NCBI GenBank assembly: GCA_027596075.1
Contig: JADGJC010000061.1
Span: 62,001-126,000, forward strand
DNA length: 64,000 nucleotides
Reading direction: 5' to 3'
DNA from: Rhizophlyctis rosea
Taxonomy: Eukaryota > Chytridiomycota > Chytridiomycetes > Rhizophlyctidales > Rhizophlyctidaceae
A program made the translations under genes and the position numbers. The notes under the pieces are model-generated. The model was given only the letters and a program-made list of their open reading frames with translations, had not been told where the DNA came from and searched no databases. Positions 12,517 through 23,935 of the stretch are shown piece after piece. Every line of letters starts with the position of its first letter. Positions within the stretch are counted from its first letter, which is position 1.

Positions 12517-15500
12517 ATGGACTGGTTCAAGGGGTTGGTCAACTCGGGGTCTTTCACCACGCCGGGCCCCAGCATAGATAGTCCCGACATTGATAAACGT
12601 TCTGTGCAGTATTTGAGGTAATTGCTGGGCAATGTCTTGTGTGAAAAGTGAAACCCTCAAACCTGACGCGTCTGGACCTACAGCGCGATAGCTCAAAAGC
12701 TTCGAAAGACTCTGTCGGGACATACACCGTCCTCAAGCGGCTCGTCACTGCTGTCCCCTTTGTCATCCGGTGCTGGCACTAGCGGTCCAACGAATTTGGG
12801 TACAAGTCCTCTTGTTGGGAACACGACAACCGGCGATCAGACGCGTCAAAAGCGCGAAAAGAAGGAGACGATGGTCAAGTGCCTCCGCGAGCTGGTGGAG
12901 ATACTGATATGGGCCGATAACAACAATGATTCTGATGTGTTTGAGTATGTACCATTGTCTTGAATATCTTATTGGAGATGTATACTTACAACTACTTTCA
13001 AGTTTCTTTCTGGAACAAAGGCTGCACCTTCTCCTTTTGAAAATCCTCAACGTAGCGGCCGAAGACGACATAGTCCTCGAGTTGCTGCGGTTCTACAACG
13101 TATTCTTTGAGAGCGTGCAGGCCGGAAGCATCTTATGTCTGTGCCGTGGGTTTGATTGTGCACCTTATTCAGCAATCCTAACTCCATGTGCATGCGCAGA
13201 TTTCTTCCTGTCAAACAACCATATCAATGATGTTATCGGATTCAAATACAACACCAAAAATGAGGAGATTCTGTCCTATTATATGACATTACTGAAGAAC
13301 CTATCGCTCAAGATGAATCCTAAAACGGCCAACTTGTTCTACAATGAGGTAAGCGCAAACCGTGCGAGATACTGCGCCATTCGTCGCGGCTTCATTCGGG
13401 AATGACCTTGTAAATGATAGGGTGCTTTTTGTCCTGCGACAGCATCTCAACGACTTTCCCCTTTTCTCCGAAGCTGCCAAATACTTCCGACATGAGGAGC
13501 GGATGATCAGGATAGCTGGTAGGGGCAGCGAGCAGAAGTTGTTGCACTGTCGAGACATACTAAATGGTCGTTGACATAGCGCGTACGGTAACGCTGAACA
13601 TCTTCAAAGGTAGTGGGCTTCCACAGTTGCCTTGTTTACGCCTTCCCTAATATACATTGTAGTGGAGAACCGGCACGCTACGACCTTCATCATAGAGAAT
13701 CGCAAGTTTTTTGTTACCGTCGGTAAGTAAAAGCATTTGTGCGGAGTGCAGGAAATGATGCTGACATCGCGAGGATTCCATCAGCACGCTTTCTGTTTTC
13801 GGAATGCACCAATATCGTCGGGCTATTAGACATCAATACGTAAGAGACGATCTTTGTTGGAGTTGAAATTACAACTCACTCACGAGCCCCCAGTTCCGAT
13901 TCATTGTCAGAAGCATGGACTCATGTCGAGGAGGCTGTTGATCAACTATTATACATTCAAGATCTTTTCGCATTAGATGCAGCCGATGTAGGGAAGCCGT
14001 TGATGGGGTCCTTGATGGATACGGTGATTTTCCCTCTCTTTCTGGATGGCCTACTCGAAGGTGGTTCTTCAGTTCAGGTGAGCATGAATGTAGTGTATCG
14101 CTGCGTCTCCTGTCCCATATCTGATTGCGCAATTTCAGGATACCTCTCTTTTCATGTTGACGCAGATATTGGCATGCATTTCGTACATTCCGCTTTTGGA
14201 GATGATTGTACGATTCATGTTTGGTGGAGAAGGTATGGCTCATGTACTTCCTGCAGAGATGTCCGAGCATTCTTCTCATATGGAATTCTTCAGAATCCAA
14301 ACACCACCTTCCGCCTGCCAGACGATTTACCAGCGCCAGCGCTAGCACTAGCCCAACGCGAGCAGCAACGATCACGTCCCCACGACGCGGAAGCCGATCA
14401 GAAGGTGAGAAAGAAGAACTCATCAAAGAGGCGCATACTTGGTTTCAAGTGCTGACGTGCTCTGTAAGGTTTGATCGGTAATCTACGAACAACTATATAT
14501 AGCTTTTTGGATACCACAAGAAATGTGCGCCAAACGCGATTGGCCTTATCATTAATTTACGCAACTATTCGAAGCCCCATCTCGGTAGATGTAATGCGGG
14601 AAGTGGACATGTGCCCTGCTAGCGTCTTCAAATCTGAACGCTTAATGGTCCGTCCGCATGGCGTTGCAACATTATGGATGGCTTTTGATATTTCTTTCAG
14701 GAGGCGCTGACTATACCTGGTCCGTCACCCAACATCTCACCGACGCTCGCACCATCCTCAACGCATAAGCAGGCAGTGGCTGCCCCGCGCAATGTCGAGC
14801 TCATTCGGATTGTAACACGTCTTCTAACGGGGGATCACGTATCCAATCATTCATCATTCGCAATATCAATATGCGGCCATATTCTGCTTGATATGTCAGG
14901 AGTTCCGCAAGACGAAGTGAAAGTTATGATAGAGGTAACCGCCTATTCAATCTCCGCTCAAGAATTCTGGAAGATTTACGTCAGATTTAAGGAAAGCGCA
15001 TCATTTTGGAAAACAAAACTTTGCGAAACTCTAGAAACCCAACCCCAGTTGTCCGTGGAAATCTTCCAGCACTGTGGACATCAAGAATCACAACGTATGT
15101 TTCACTCATTAGTGATTTACTCACCTCATCCTCACTTAATCTGACTCCATCATAGTGCTTGATTTATCGCGGATGATTACCGACCCACAATGTCTGGTTT
15201 CTCCCGTCCAACCCCATACCGGATCCGGCAAAAGTGACGATATCAAACACATTGCGGCGACCGTTCAAACTGCATTACTATGGTGGGAATGTTTGGCCAG
15301 ATTGCGGAGAAAAGCACCCCATCCTATCCCAGAAGAGATATTGAAAACAAAGCAGCGGTCGGAAACGGCGGGGAGTATGATAAATATGCGTAAGTGTAGA
15401 ATGAGGTGGCGCATTGATGAAATCAGCTGTTCTGACACGCGATTCGCAGGAGGAAAGTCAATCATGGCGTGTGTAGTGCAGTCCGGTGAAGAGGCACCCC

Positions 15501-16046
15501 CTTCCAATTGCTATTTTGTCTTCGATCCCTCAGTGCTGCTATTGGTAAGAGGTTGCCTTTGCGATGCACATGAGGGGGATGTACATGAGCGCGTTGCCCG
15601 TATGCAGCAGATGTTGATCCGGAATCGTCTTGCATAGGTTGAACCCGATCCGTTGCGACTGGGACAAGGCCGCGTAGCGTATTCTGTTGCCATGGAACAT
15701 CTTGAGGTATCATAACCCTTCATCACCTTCATAACATCCCAGCTTGCTAACATATCATCCATAGTTGCGCCCGATAGGGCAAGACGTATACGCGTTTGAT
15801 GTGCTGCAGAAAGGGCGGATCTTCTTGCCGCCCGAGAAGTTGCGCTCTCGCATGTTCACGGAGGAAGGGTTTGGTGTTTGCGTACCGGAGAGGGCGGTGG
15901 AGTGGGAAGCGCGGGTAGTGTTCAATAATGAGGACGCTAGGACACGGGCTTGGGAGTTCTGTAAGAAAGCAAAAGAGGATAGATGGAGGATGTGGGCGGG
16001 GATAATTAGGCGATGGGCTGAGGAGTGGGATGACGAGAAGGGTTAG
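12517..16046 (+). CDS. CLEC16A: CLEC16A/GOP-1-like FPL-domain protein
   Basis: Homologue of CLEC16A (metazoan GOP-1/Ema, plant TT9), a membrane-trafficking and mitophagy factor. ATG 12517 opens MDWFKGLVNSGSFTTPG, ending VQYLR before an intron. The next exon gives CLRELVEILIWADNNNDSD (family: IRSITEILIWGDQNDSSVF). The FPL domain follows across short exons: FFLEQRLHLLLLKILNVA, FFLSNNHINDVIGFKYNTKN, EEILSYYMTLLKNLSLKMNP (family: DEEVMAYYISFLKTLSLKLN), FYNE, DFPLFSEAAKYFRHEERMIR. The C-terminal part holds VEPDPLRLGQGRVAYSV (family: LVEPDVSRLGWGVVKF), then QDVYAFDVLQKGRIFLPPEK, ending EEWDDEKG and TAG 16044-16046. At least ten introns. The middle (about 14.2-15.4 kb) is poorly conserved, and its exon joins are uncertain. 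Confidence 0.85.
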
Positions 16047-17419
16047 CGTTTTCAAGTTGGGGATAAGATGTCAATGAGTATCGGCAGTTCAGAAGGGCGT
16101 GCTGTATTTGTGGCCACCTCGGCCAACATTTGATGAAGTTGAAGCGTTAGGACGCTGGCCAGCATAACTTAGCATGGTCTGCGATAAATATGAATCTCTG
16201 CTGCACAATACCGCGGGATTACGGGACCACGAACGACCGCCATCCTGTAGATTCAATCCATGGGAAAATTATAGCCAAAGCGGCGCCATTTGCCAAGACA
16301 CACGCCATTGAACCTTTCGACGTCTAGTCGCTTGGTCCATGTGAGTTGTAGCTCCTGGGGGAAGCTTTCCCCGGACCAAAGAGTCGAAAATATTGGGTTT
16401 AGTTGGTACTTATCCAGACTTGTCGTCCCCAATTCTGGGTTCCAATCCGACGTTCCGCGGGTGCCTAACTTACGTCGCCCAGGGTGGCGGTAGAGTCCCG
16501 ACCGGTGCCACTACCGGGGTCTCATGTCCCAAGTTGGTTTAATTGGAGGAATCCTTCAATATTGTTGGATTGCTCGATCGAGTTGTTACACCAGCTCCAT
16601 GAAATTGGAGACTGCGCCTCTGTCGCAATCGATAAAGTTTGCCTGATTGCGGTTGGTGACTGCTTCAGGCCATGGGGCCAAAGCTTTGGAGATGAAGAGA
16701 GTAGAGCAGGGATTGGGAAATGGGACCAACGGAGATGTCGCGCCTCCCATGGATGATTGGGGCCAAACCCTCATAGTCTCCACCACCTCCGGAAAATCCC
16801 CCTCCCGCCAACTCACATCACCCACCTGTTCCACGACCCACAGCCTTTTAGCTCCCGAGACCGCGTTCTGAAATCTGATTCATGCAAGGTCGCCTAACCT
16901 TTTGACCCATCCCTGCCTTTAGGTCCATTTTTCGTTCGTGGGTCTGGATCTCCTTCTGCGCTTTAGCAAGAGCTTTACGACGTCTGTTGGCAAGGGACAA
17001 AATCCTGACGGCAAAAGACTCCACTTGGACTGACTTTGCGAGACACCTTGAACAAGGTAGCTGCTTATCTGACTTGCTGCTCACCTAGGCATCCCCCTGT
17101 TCATAACTGACTTCCTCAATTAGAACCGTACTAGCTCGTCGCGTTTAAACGCCCCGGAGCCTTGGGTTCGGAGCAGCTCTTCTATGACACATGGCTGCAT
17201 TGAACCAAGACCTCAGATCAGGTATGGGGGTCTAGATTTATAGGGGTAGGGTTGGAAGGGACGGTAATGTCCCTGCCCTTTCTTACGCCAGGAGGGTTTA
17301 CTCATATAATCTCTTCTTTCCAAAAAAAAAAAACTCTACCCTTTATACGTTTCCCATTGTTAGGCTCATAAGCTTCGCTGTGTTTTAAGCGCAGCCTCCC
17401 GGCCGCGGCGTTTCCAATA
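16047..17419. other. Intergenic region upstream of the phytochrome gene
   Basis: About 1.37 kb with no supported gene. Short ORFs on both strands lack domains. The last 120 bp (from about 17320) start with an A-run and pyrimidine stretch and probably form the phytochrome 5' UTR. No RNA gene seen. Confidence 0.45.
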
Positions 17420-20400
17420 ATGGCTGATGGTGATATGCCACCATCATCAGCACCCCTCACAGCAAATACGGGCACCACGACCGGTCAATCAGCGTCATCT
17501 AATCCGAAGTCTTCGCCACCGTCAACACGATCTTCTGCCAATCGACCAAGTCGGTCTGCGGAATACGTTTTCCCCCTACGATCCACATTCGACAACAGCT
17601 CGAACGGTCTGATCAGAAATACAAGCCTTCCCTCAATTCAAGCGGCTCTTGATTCGGTATCACCTGAACGTGGATCTACTTTGCCGCGAGTCCATCATCC
17701 CACCACCACACGCTTCACAACCGCAATCGATCCAGACACGCTAGCAGTAAATGTGCGAACCAGCAAAGATAATTTGGTCTCATGCGCGGACGAACCTATC
17801 CACATTCCCGGTGCGGTGCAGAGCTATGGGGCGCTTCTCGCCATCGAGCAGGGGTCATATCGTGTTGTCCAGGCATCCGAGAACTGCGCCGCGGTTTTGG
17901 GATTGTCGCCGGCTGCATTATTCGACATGAGCAGTTTCGTGGATTGTCTGAATAAAGAAGACACGAAGCAGTTCAGGCGTCAAATTCGGGTAGTAGAGAA
18001 TGCGGAGCCTGGTTTAGCTGTAGAAGTTTTCATAGTTAGGATCCAGGGTGCGGTACCGGTGGGAAGTAGTGAAGGTGGGGTTGAAGGGAGGGGTTTGGAT
18101 GTTGAGGGCAAGAACGAAAACACGCAGACGAAGTGCAGCGTATCTGGGGTGACACAAGCACCCTCGCGCCAGTCTTCGGATGCATCAATGTTTGGTGGTG
18201 ACGATGAAGGGGGGTTCCGCCACACCAATGGAGAGAAAGTGCTGCCCTACGCGCCGAGAAGCGACAGCATGGAATCTCATGATAAATCCGGAATGATGCC
18301 TCCTCCTGCGGACGGCTCGGACATCCGAAGCGATTCGGAATCAGGATCTCTGTCATCCTTTTCAACCACCAATTCCCCCACCAACCCTTCTCCGCTTTCG
18401 GATTTACGGTCTGTCAGCAAGCTCATGAGACGCCGTCTATCTACGAGTCGGCAGAACGGTCGCAAATTACACTGTGCAGCACATAAACCACCGCCTTCAA
18501 CAACATTAGCCAAGTTCGTTCCATCAGAGACCGGAACGGAAGCGACAGTGACAATCCCTACCAATTTAGCACCTCTCCTCATCCTGGAATTTGAGCCTAT
18601 CGTCGCAATAGAGAGAAAAACAATAGCATCAAGCTCGTCGCGGTCCCGCTCCCTCCCAAGCTTCAATGGTGAGACAATTCCAGTTCCAGATCGCCCGACC
18701 CCAATCCGGCGTTCAACATCGCGTACTAGCACCGACAGACGTACTCTATCGTCCGAAGACAATAGTTCAGATACTGGGAAAAGCTCCGGAAGCAACGACA
18801 ATGGAAGTCCAACGGGGAGCCCCCATGGTTCGGGAAATGGATCGAAAAGCAGCAGTCCTTCATCACAAACCTCTGCACCTCCATTGGAAACATCCAAAGG
18901 TTTAGACGGTCTCTTTGCCAGTCTCTCCGTCAACGAAAGTCGGAAAAGTCACCTTACCGATATCTCCGAAGACCCACGGCAAACACGTCATGACATTGAC
19001 GAAGATGAAATAATCAAATCCTTCACACCAAAACATATACCCCTCCGCCTCCCCACCGCCTCCACCACCGTCTTCTCCAATTCCATGGACATGTTCAACC
19101 TCCTAAATCAGATCACCAACCAGCTCGACGCGCAGCAAGATCTGCAAAGCCTCAGTGAATGCGTCGTTGGAATCGTGAAGCAAGTTACCGGATTCCATCG
19201 CGTCATGATGTACCAGTTCGATGAAGAATGGAACGGCAACGTCGTGGCGGAAATCGTGGACCCGCGATACTCTCGCCAAATCTACCGCGGTCTCCACTTC
19301 CCAGCATCGGATATTCCGCCACAGGCGAGGGAAATGTACCGACTTTCTAAAGTCCGGATGCTTTCGGATCGGGATTCGCGGACGGCCCGGATGGTGTGTC
19401 GGAGCGAGGAGGAGAAATATAGGGCGGTGGACATGACGTTTGCGTATTTGAGGGCCATGAGCCCGATCCATTTGGTGTATTTGAAGAATATGGGCGTCAG
19501 GAGTAGTTTGAGTATCTCGGTGTTGCATTCGCCGCATGTGGGGACAACGGCGGCGGGGAGTGGGAGTGGGTCGGGAACCGGGACAGGGACTGGAATGGGG
19601 ACCGGAGCCACGACTACCACAACAAATACTCCCGCGGGGACTTTGGGAAGACCTCGGGCTCCAAGTAATGCGGGAGGCGGTGTATCAGCTGCGGCAGTTG
19701 CATCGGGATTGGGTGCGGATCCGGTGGCAACATCCGGGACGCAAGCTTCTGGTGCGCAGCTTTGGGGATTGATTTCGTGCCATGGATATACTCCGCATCT
19801 GACACCGTTTCCGCTGAGGAACTTCTTGAGACTTTTGGGAGATGTTGTTGGAAGAGGTATTGAGCGGCTGTTGTATAAGGACAAAACGGAGAAACGGCGG
19901 TCCGTTATGCAGCGCGCGGGAGATATGGGGCGGATAGGGGAGTGGGTTCTGAAGGGTGGGGATGAGGTCGTCAGTTTGGTCAATGCTGGTATGTTTATCG
20001 TCTAATTCTTGGCAGCTGATCATGGATATATGCAAACGGTGATCCCCGAAATAAACAGACTTTGCCCTCCTCTCGATAATGGACGAATCCAAGATTCTCG
20101 GCGAAACCTCGACAGCAGAATCGCGGGAGATTTTGGCCATGTTGCACTACCTTCGCAGCAAAGGATGGACATCCATCGTGCAGACGCGACAGGTCGAAGT
20201 TGATTTTGAGGATTTCAAGAGATGGTGGAATGAGGATGATGTCGGATCGGATGAAGGGATCAGTGGTGATGGGTCAGGTGGAGAGGAAAACTCGAAACGG
20301 CCACCGAAACGGCTAAGAGGCATCGCTGGAGTGTTATATATTCCATTGAGTGTTGGCGGCAAGGATTTTTTGGCATTTTTTAGGAGAGAGGAGGTGGTGG

Positions 20401-22585
20401 TACGTAAATTGAATTGACAACCCATGTCACCTTTGTGCGATTCAGCGCTAATCTTCACCCCTTTCCCAAAACCAGAAACGATCATGGGCCGGAAACCCTC
20501 ACACCGCTCACCCTTCCCCACAACGTAGTTACGCCCTCCTGACACCTCGCGCATCTTTTGGCGTTTGGCAGGAAAACATCAGAGGGAAGAGTACGCCGTG
20601 GACGGAGGACGAGGTTGAGATTTCATTGGTGTTGCAGTTAGTGTATTGGAAGTTCATTGGTGTGTGGAGGGAGAAGGAGACGTTGGCGAAGTTGAGGGCG
20701 GAGGAGAGGAGGAAGGGGCGAGTTTCGGCTGGGAGCGATGAGATTGCGGCGGTTCTTGCTGGGGTTGGTGGGGATAATGAGGATGTGATTGGGGAGGGGA
20801 AGAGGAAGGGTGTAAGTTTGGCGAATGTTAGTGATGAAGGTAGTGTATTGACGGCGTCTTTATTGCCTTCCCTTTGGATAATATTTGGGTTATTTACACA
20901 ACTCGCTCACTTCCCCCTCAGTTCGAACACCACTCAATGCAATCATCTCGTATTTGGAAACCGCCATGAACCAAACCCTCGATTCTGATCTCCGAGCATA
21001 CCTTGCTCGATCCCACCAAGCGTCCAAATCACTCGTATACATGATCAACGATCTGTTAGATTTGACGAAAGTCGAAGCTGGCAAGATGTTGACGAGGCGT
21101 GATCCTTTTGACGTTCGCAATGCGTTGAATGATGCGGTGAAGATGTTCGTAGTGGATGCGGAGAAGAAGGGGGTCGAGTTTGGTGTTTTCTTTGAGGTTG
21201 TGAAGGAGGGTGGAGAAATGGAGGGGACGGAAATTCCCAAGAGTGTTTTGGGGGATGTGGGGAGGTTTAAGCAGGTGGGGTTTTCGAGTCATTCGTCGCC
21301 GTGAGTGATGTCAACACTAACCAATCCACGTTCGCAGATTATCATCAATCTTTGTAACAACGCTCTGAAGTTTACGGATACAGGACATGTGCATGTCTCT
21401 AGCAAAGTCGCTAGCCGGAGAGATTCGACGGTCATCATAGAGGTGATGATTGAAGACACTGGGTAAGATTGCAGGCTTTGAAGAGCTTCTGGTCTTCAGC
21501 AGATCTTGAGCGCAGACTAATCACATCTTCCTCCAACCAGAGCGGGCATCCCGGAGGAGAAACTGAACGTCATTTTTGAAGATTTGGAGCAATTGCAGCG
21601 GTCAGGTCCGCGTGATGCAGGGACGGGACTGGGATTGGCCGTGGTTGCGAGAATCATTCATAATATGGAAGGGTACGTTTTCATGCCTCAACTCCCCGCT
21701 TTTCGCCACGTTCTTGTGTAGACTCATATGCAATGGCCCTGAACAGACAACTCCGAGTTGAATCCCGTGAAGGACATGGTTCAAAGTTCACGTTCTCCAT
21801 TCCATTTGAACTTGCCGAAGATGGCTACGACTCACCAAATGTATATGCATCGAACAATGCCCTGTTGGTGGATAGCTCGGCAAGCCGTCGGGGAAGTGAC
21901 GTACAGGCTGAAGCATCCACTTTGGGAGCGGTGCAGAAGCAGTTGGCACCGCGAGAGGTGAAGGATGTGTTGAACGTATTGGTGGCAGAGGTAAGGCAAA
22001 ATGTCCCTCAATAGCTGATGAGTACGAAGTAATTCAAGCATGTTCTATAGGATGATCTGATGAATCAAAAGATCATGCAAAAGCGATTGGCCAAAGATGG
22101 ACACAAAGTAACCATTGCGAATAACGGAAAAGAATGCTTTGACCATTTTGTTGCGCAGCAAGGGTATTTTGATGTCATACTCATGGACTGTAAGTTTTTT
22201 GGCTGTTTCCGCAGCGGTTTTCTGAGGCACTGAAAGAAAACAAATGCTCATTACTCTCTTCTCTGATATCTCAGTACAAATGCCCCTCTGCGACGGCCCC
22301 ACCGCTACTGAACAGATCCGTGCACACGAACTTGCGCAGTTACAAGCCGATCCACCAAAGCTTTACCATCCCATACCGATCATCGCGTGCTCCGCGAATG
22401 CATATTCAGAAGATAGGTCCAATTGTCGGAGGGTGGGGATGCAAGGGTTCATGTCCAAGCCGATCAATTTTGGAATGTTGAAGGAGATGTTGGCTGCTAT
22501 CGGAAGGGGAGATCGGTGTGGAGCTCTCACTGGGGAGGATGAGGTGACGACTTTGATGGAGGATGGGTGGTTTAAGAAGGGTTAG
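17420..22585 (+). CDS. Fungal phytochrome (PAS-GAF-PHY) hybrid histidine kinase with receiver; H-box His replaced by Asp
   Basis: Red/far-red photoreceptor of the fungal Fph class. Start ATG 17420. Residues 1-110 are a Ser/Pro-rich leader. The predicted biliverdin Cys122 lies in SCADEPIHIPGAVQSYG, the site used by bacterial and fungal phytochromes. The PAS domain is interrupted by a Ser-rich insert of about 150 residues before NLAPLLILEFEP; more low complexity leads to the GAF domain with FPASDIPPQAR. Introns: 19989-20058 (frame resumes DFALLSIMDESKILG), about 20400-20475, 20840-20921, and later ones. The PHY tongue keeps PRASF. The kinase domain has N-box NLCNNALKFT, DTGAGIP and GTGLGLAV. 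The H-box, however, reads ANVSDEVRTPLNAI (GAT at 20833-20835) where relatives have HE. The receiver keeps its acidic site (LVAED) and phospho-Asp (ILMDLQMP) and ends at TAG 22583-22585. Confidence 0.93.
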
Positions 22586-22987
22586 GTGGGGCAGTTGGGT
22601 TGGAGGAAGATGAATTGGTGAACTGGGAGGGGCTGGAAGGGGAGTTTTGATGCACTAAAAATTGTATATACAAGGTTGAGGGGCGCGGGCTTATGAGAGG
22701 GAAAAGGACTGTTTTGTATCATGTTTTTCTACTTATGTAATTTTGCTTTTTTTGCCGTATCGCTACCATGTTGGATATGTAAATTAAAAAAACAGAGATA
22801 CGTTAGTTGGTTTTGTCTGATCTTTTGTGAACAACTAGACAATCGTTGTATATGGATTTGCGATCACCGGATTGTGAGGAAGAAGGGTATGGCACATGCA
22901 TGTGTTTAGGAAGATCCTTTGCAGGGAGTCTGGTTGAATAAGAGAATAAGTGCATGCATGCTAAAAACTGCGGAATTGCTCACTTAC

Positions 22988-23088
22988 ACAGGTCCCTGGA
23001 AAAACTTAAGGTACTCTTCCAGTCACTAAGCCCGTGGCACAGTGATCTTATACGTCCACAACTACCTTAACTTCTTCCAGGGACCTGT
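22988..23088. repeat. 26-bp imperfect inverted repeat, 49-bp spacer (MITE-like or stem-loop)
   Basis: Left arm 22988-23013 begins ACAGGTCCCTGGAA; right arm 23063-23088 ends TTCCAGGGACCTGT. The arms are reverse complements over 26 bases with two mismatches. The spacer is not obviously structured. The 101-bp element could be a small inverted-repeat transposon remnant or a transcribed hairpin. I saw no clear target-site duplication. Confidence 0.7.
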
Positions 23089-23432
23089 AGATTTCACCTG
23101 AATGATTGAACCCACTCAACTTACGTAAGCTTTGCGTCATCAATATAAGCCAGATGTCTGACCCATCACGATTCACATGGCCAAGAACTCGCACTTGTCG
23201 GGAATCAGGATCCGTGCATGAGACCGCTCTTGCCTCTTTCTCCTTCTTTCCCTCCTCTGCTTGACGTCCGATCTCTGTCGGATGTCAAATTCGTCCTTGA
23301 CTGTTCACTGGGAACGCCATCCCACACTGTGTAATGCCACTGAGGAGGCTAGCAGGGCAGTCCGTACTGCGTTGAGTGACGGTGCGCAACCGTGTCCGCA
23401 TGATTCTTGAAGTCATTGCTTGGGCGCCAAGT

Positions 23433-23599
23433 GTCCGAGCTCAGTGTGGTACGGGCGACCTCCCGGGGTATCCTGGGTGGGTTCCAGGGCTGGTAGGAAT
23501 GTTGACCAGAGCTTTTTGTCTCTGGAGACGCCTATCCGCCCTGCGGTTGTCCGGTGGTTGCGGTGTGGGTTGTAGTGGGTTCGACTCCCACCTTGGACT
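23433..23599 (+). other. tRNA-like element (canonical T-arm/B-box; rest does not fold cleanly)
   Basis: 23575-23591 forms a perfect T-arm: stem GTGGG, loop TTCGACT, stem CCCAC, containing an RNA polymerase III B-box (GGTTCGACTCC). The next seven bases CTTGGAC (23592-23598) can pair with GTCCGAG at 23433-23439 (one G-T pair), which is followed by an A-box-like CTCAGTGTGGTA. The ends are about 166 bp apart, too far for a plain tRNA, and I found no clean anticodon arm. Options: a tRNA with a long intron, a pseudo-tRNA, a tRNA-derived SINE head, or another Pol III RNA. Confidence 0.3.
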
Positions 23600-23935
23600 T
23601 TAATTGAGTGCAGCTACTTGCCCACGGCGTTTAAGGATTGTTTGTCTGTAGTGGCGGATTTCAGTAGGAAATATATAAGGAGCTCTTAATCACTATGTTG
23701 CACGGTGTGTTGTATCCTGATTGCTGTGAAACTTCCAACGCATGGGCTGCACCTTCCTCTCTTCCAGAGACCACCAATTCCAGGGGTTGATGGGAGTATC
23801 CAGCTCGTTGGTCGAACAGTCCAAATGTCTTCTGCGCAGATCCAAAGATGCCTACGGTGGTATATTTGGCGGATGGTAGTTACAAAGTTATAGTATTGAT
23901 AAAGACTTGATGTGTATATACGAGTCGGAAAAAAA

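Larger units (their letters stand above)
22586..23935. other. Intergenic region between convergent phytochrome and lipase genes
   Basis: About 1.35 kb without a supported protein gene. It contains the 26-bp inverted repeat (22988-23088) and a tRNA-like T-arm (23575-23591), listed separately. Confidence 0.5.

Noticed and set aside
18277..19983. Long minus-strand ORFs (218 and 233 codons) inside the phytochrome gene
   Set aside because: Antisense shadows of Ser- and Gly-rich phytochrome exons; no motif of their own.
20812..20921. Alternative donor GTAAGT at 20812 in the phytochrome gene
   Set aside because: A strong donor, but joining it to the 20922 acceptor shifts the frame and loses RTPLNAI; the 20840 donor preserves it. 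This leaves the His-to-Asp reading in place.
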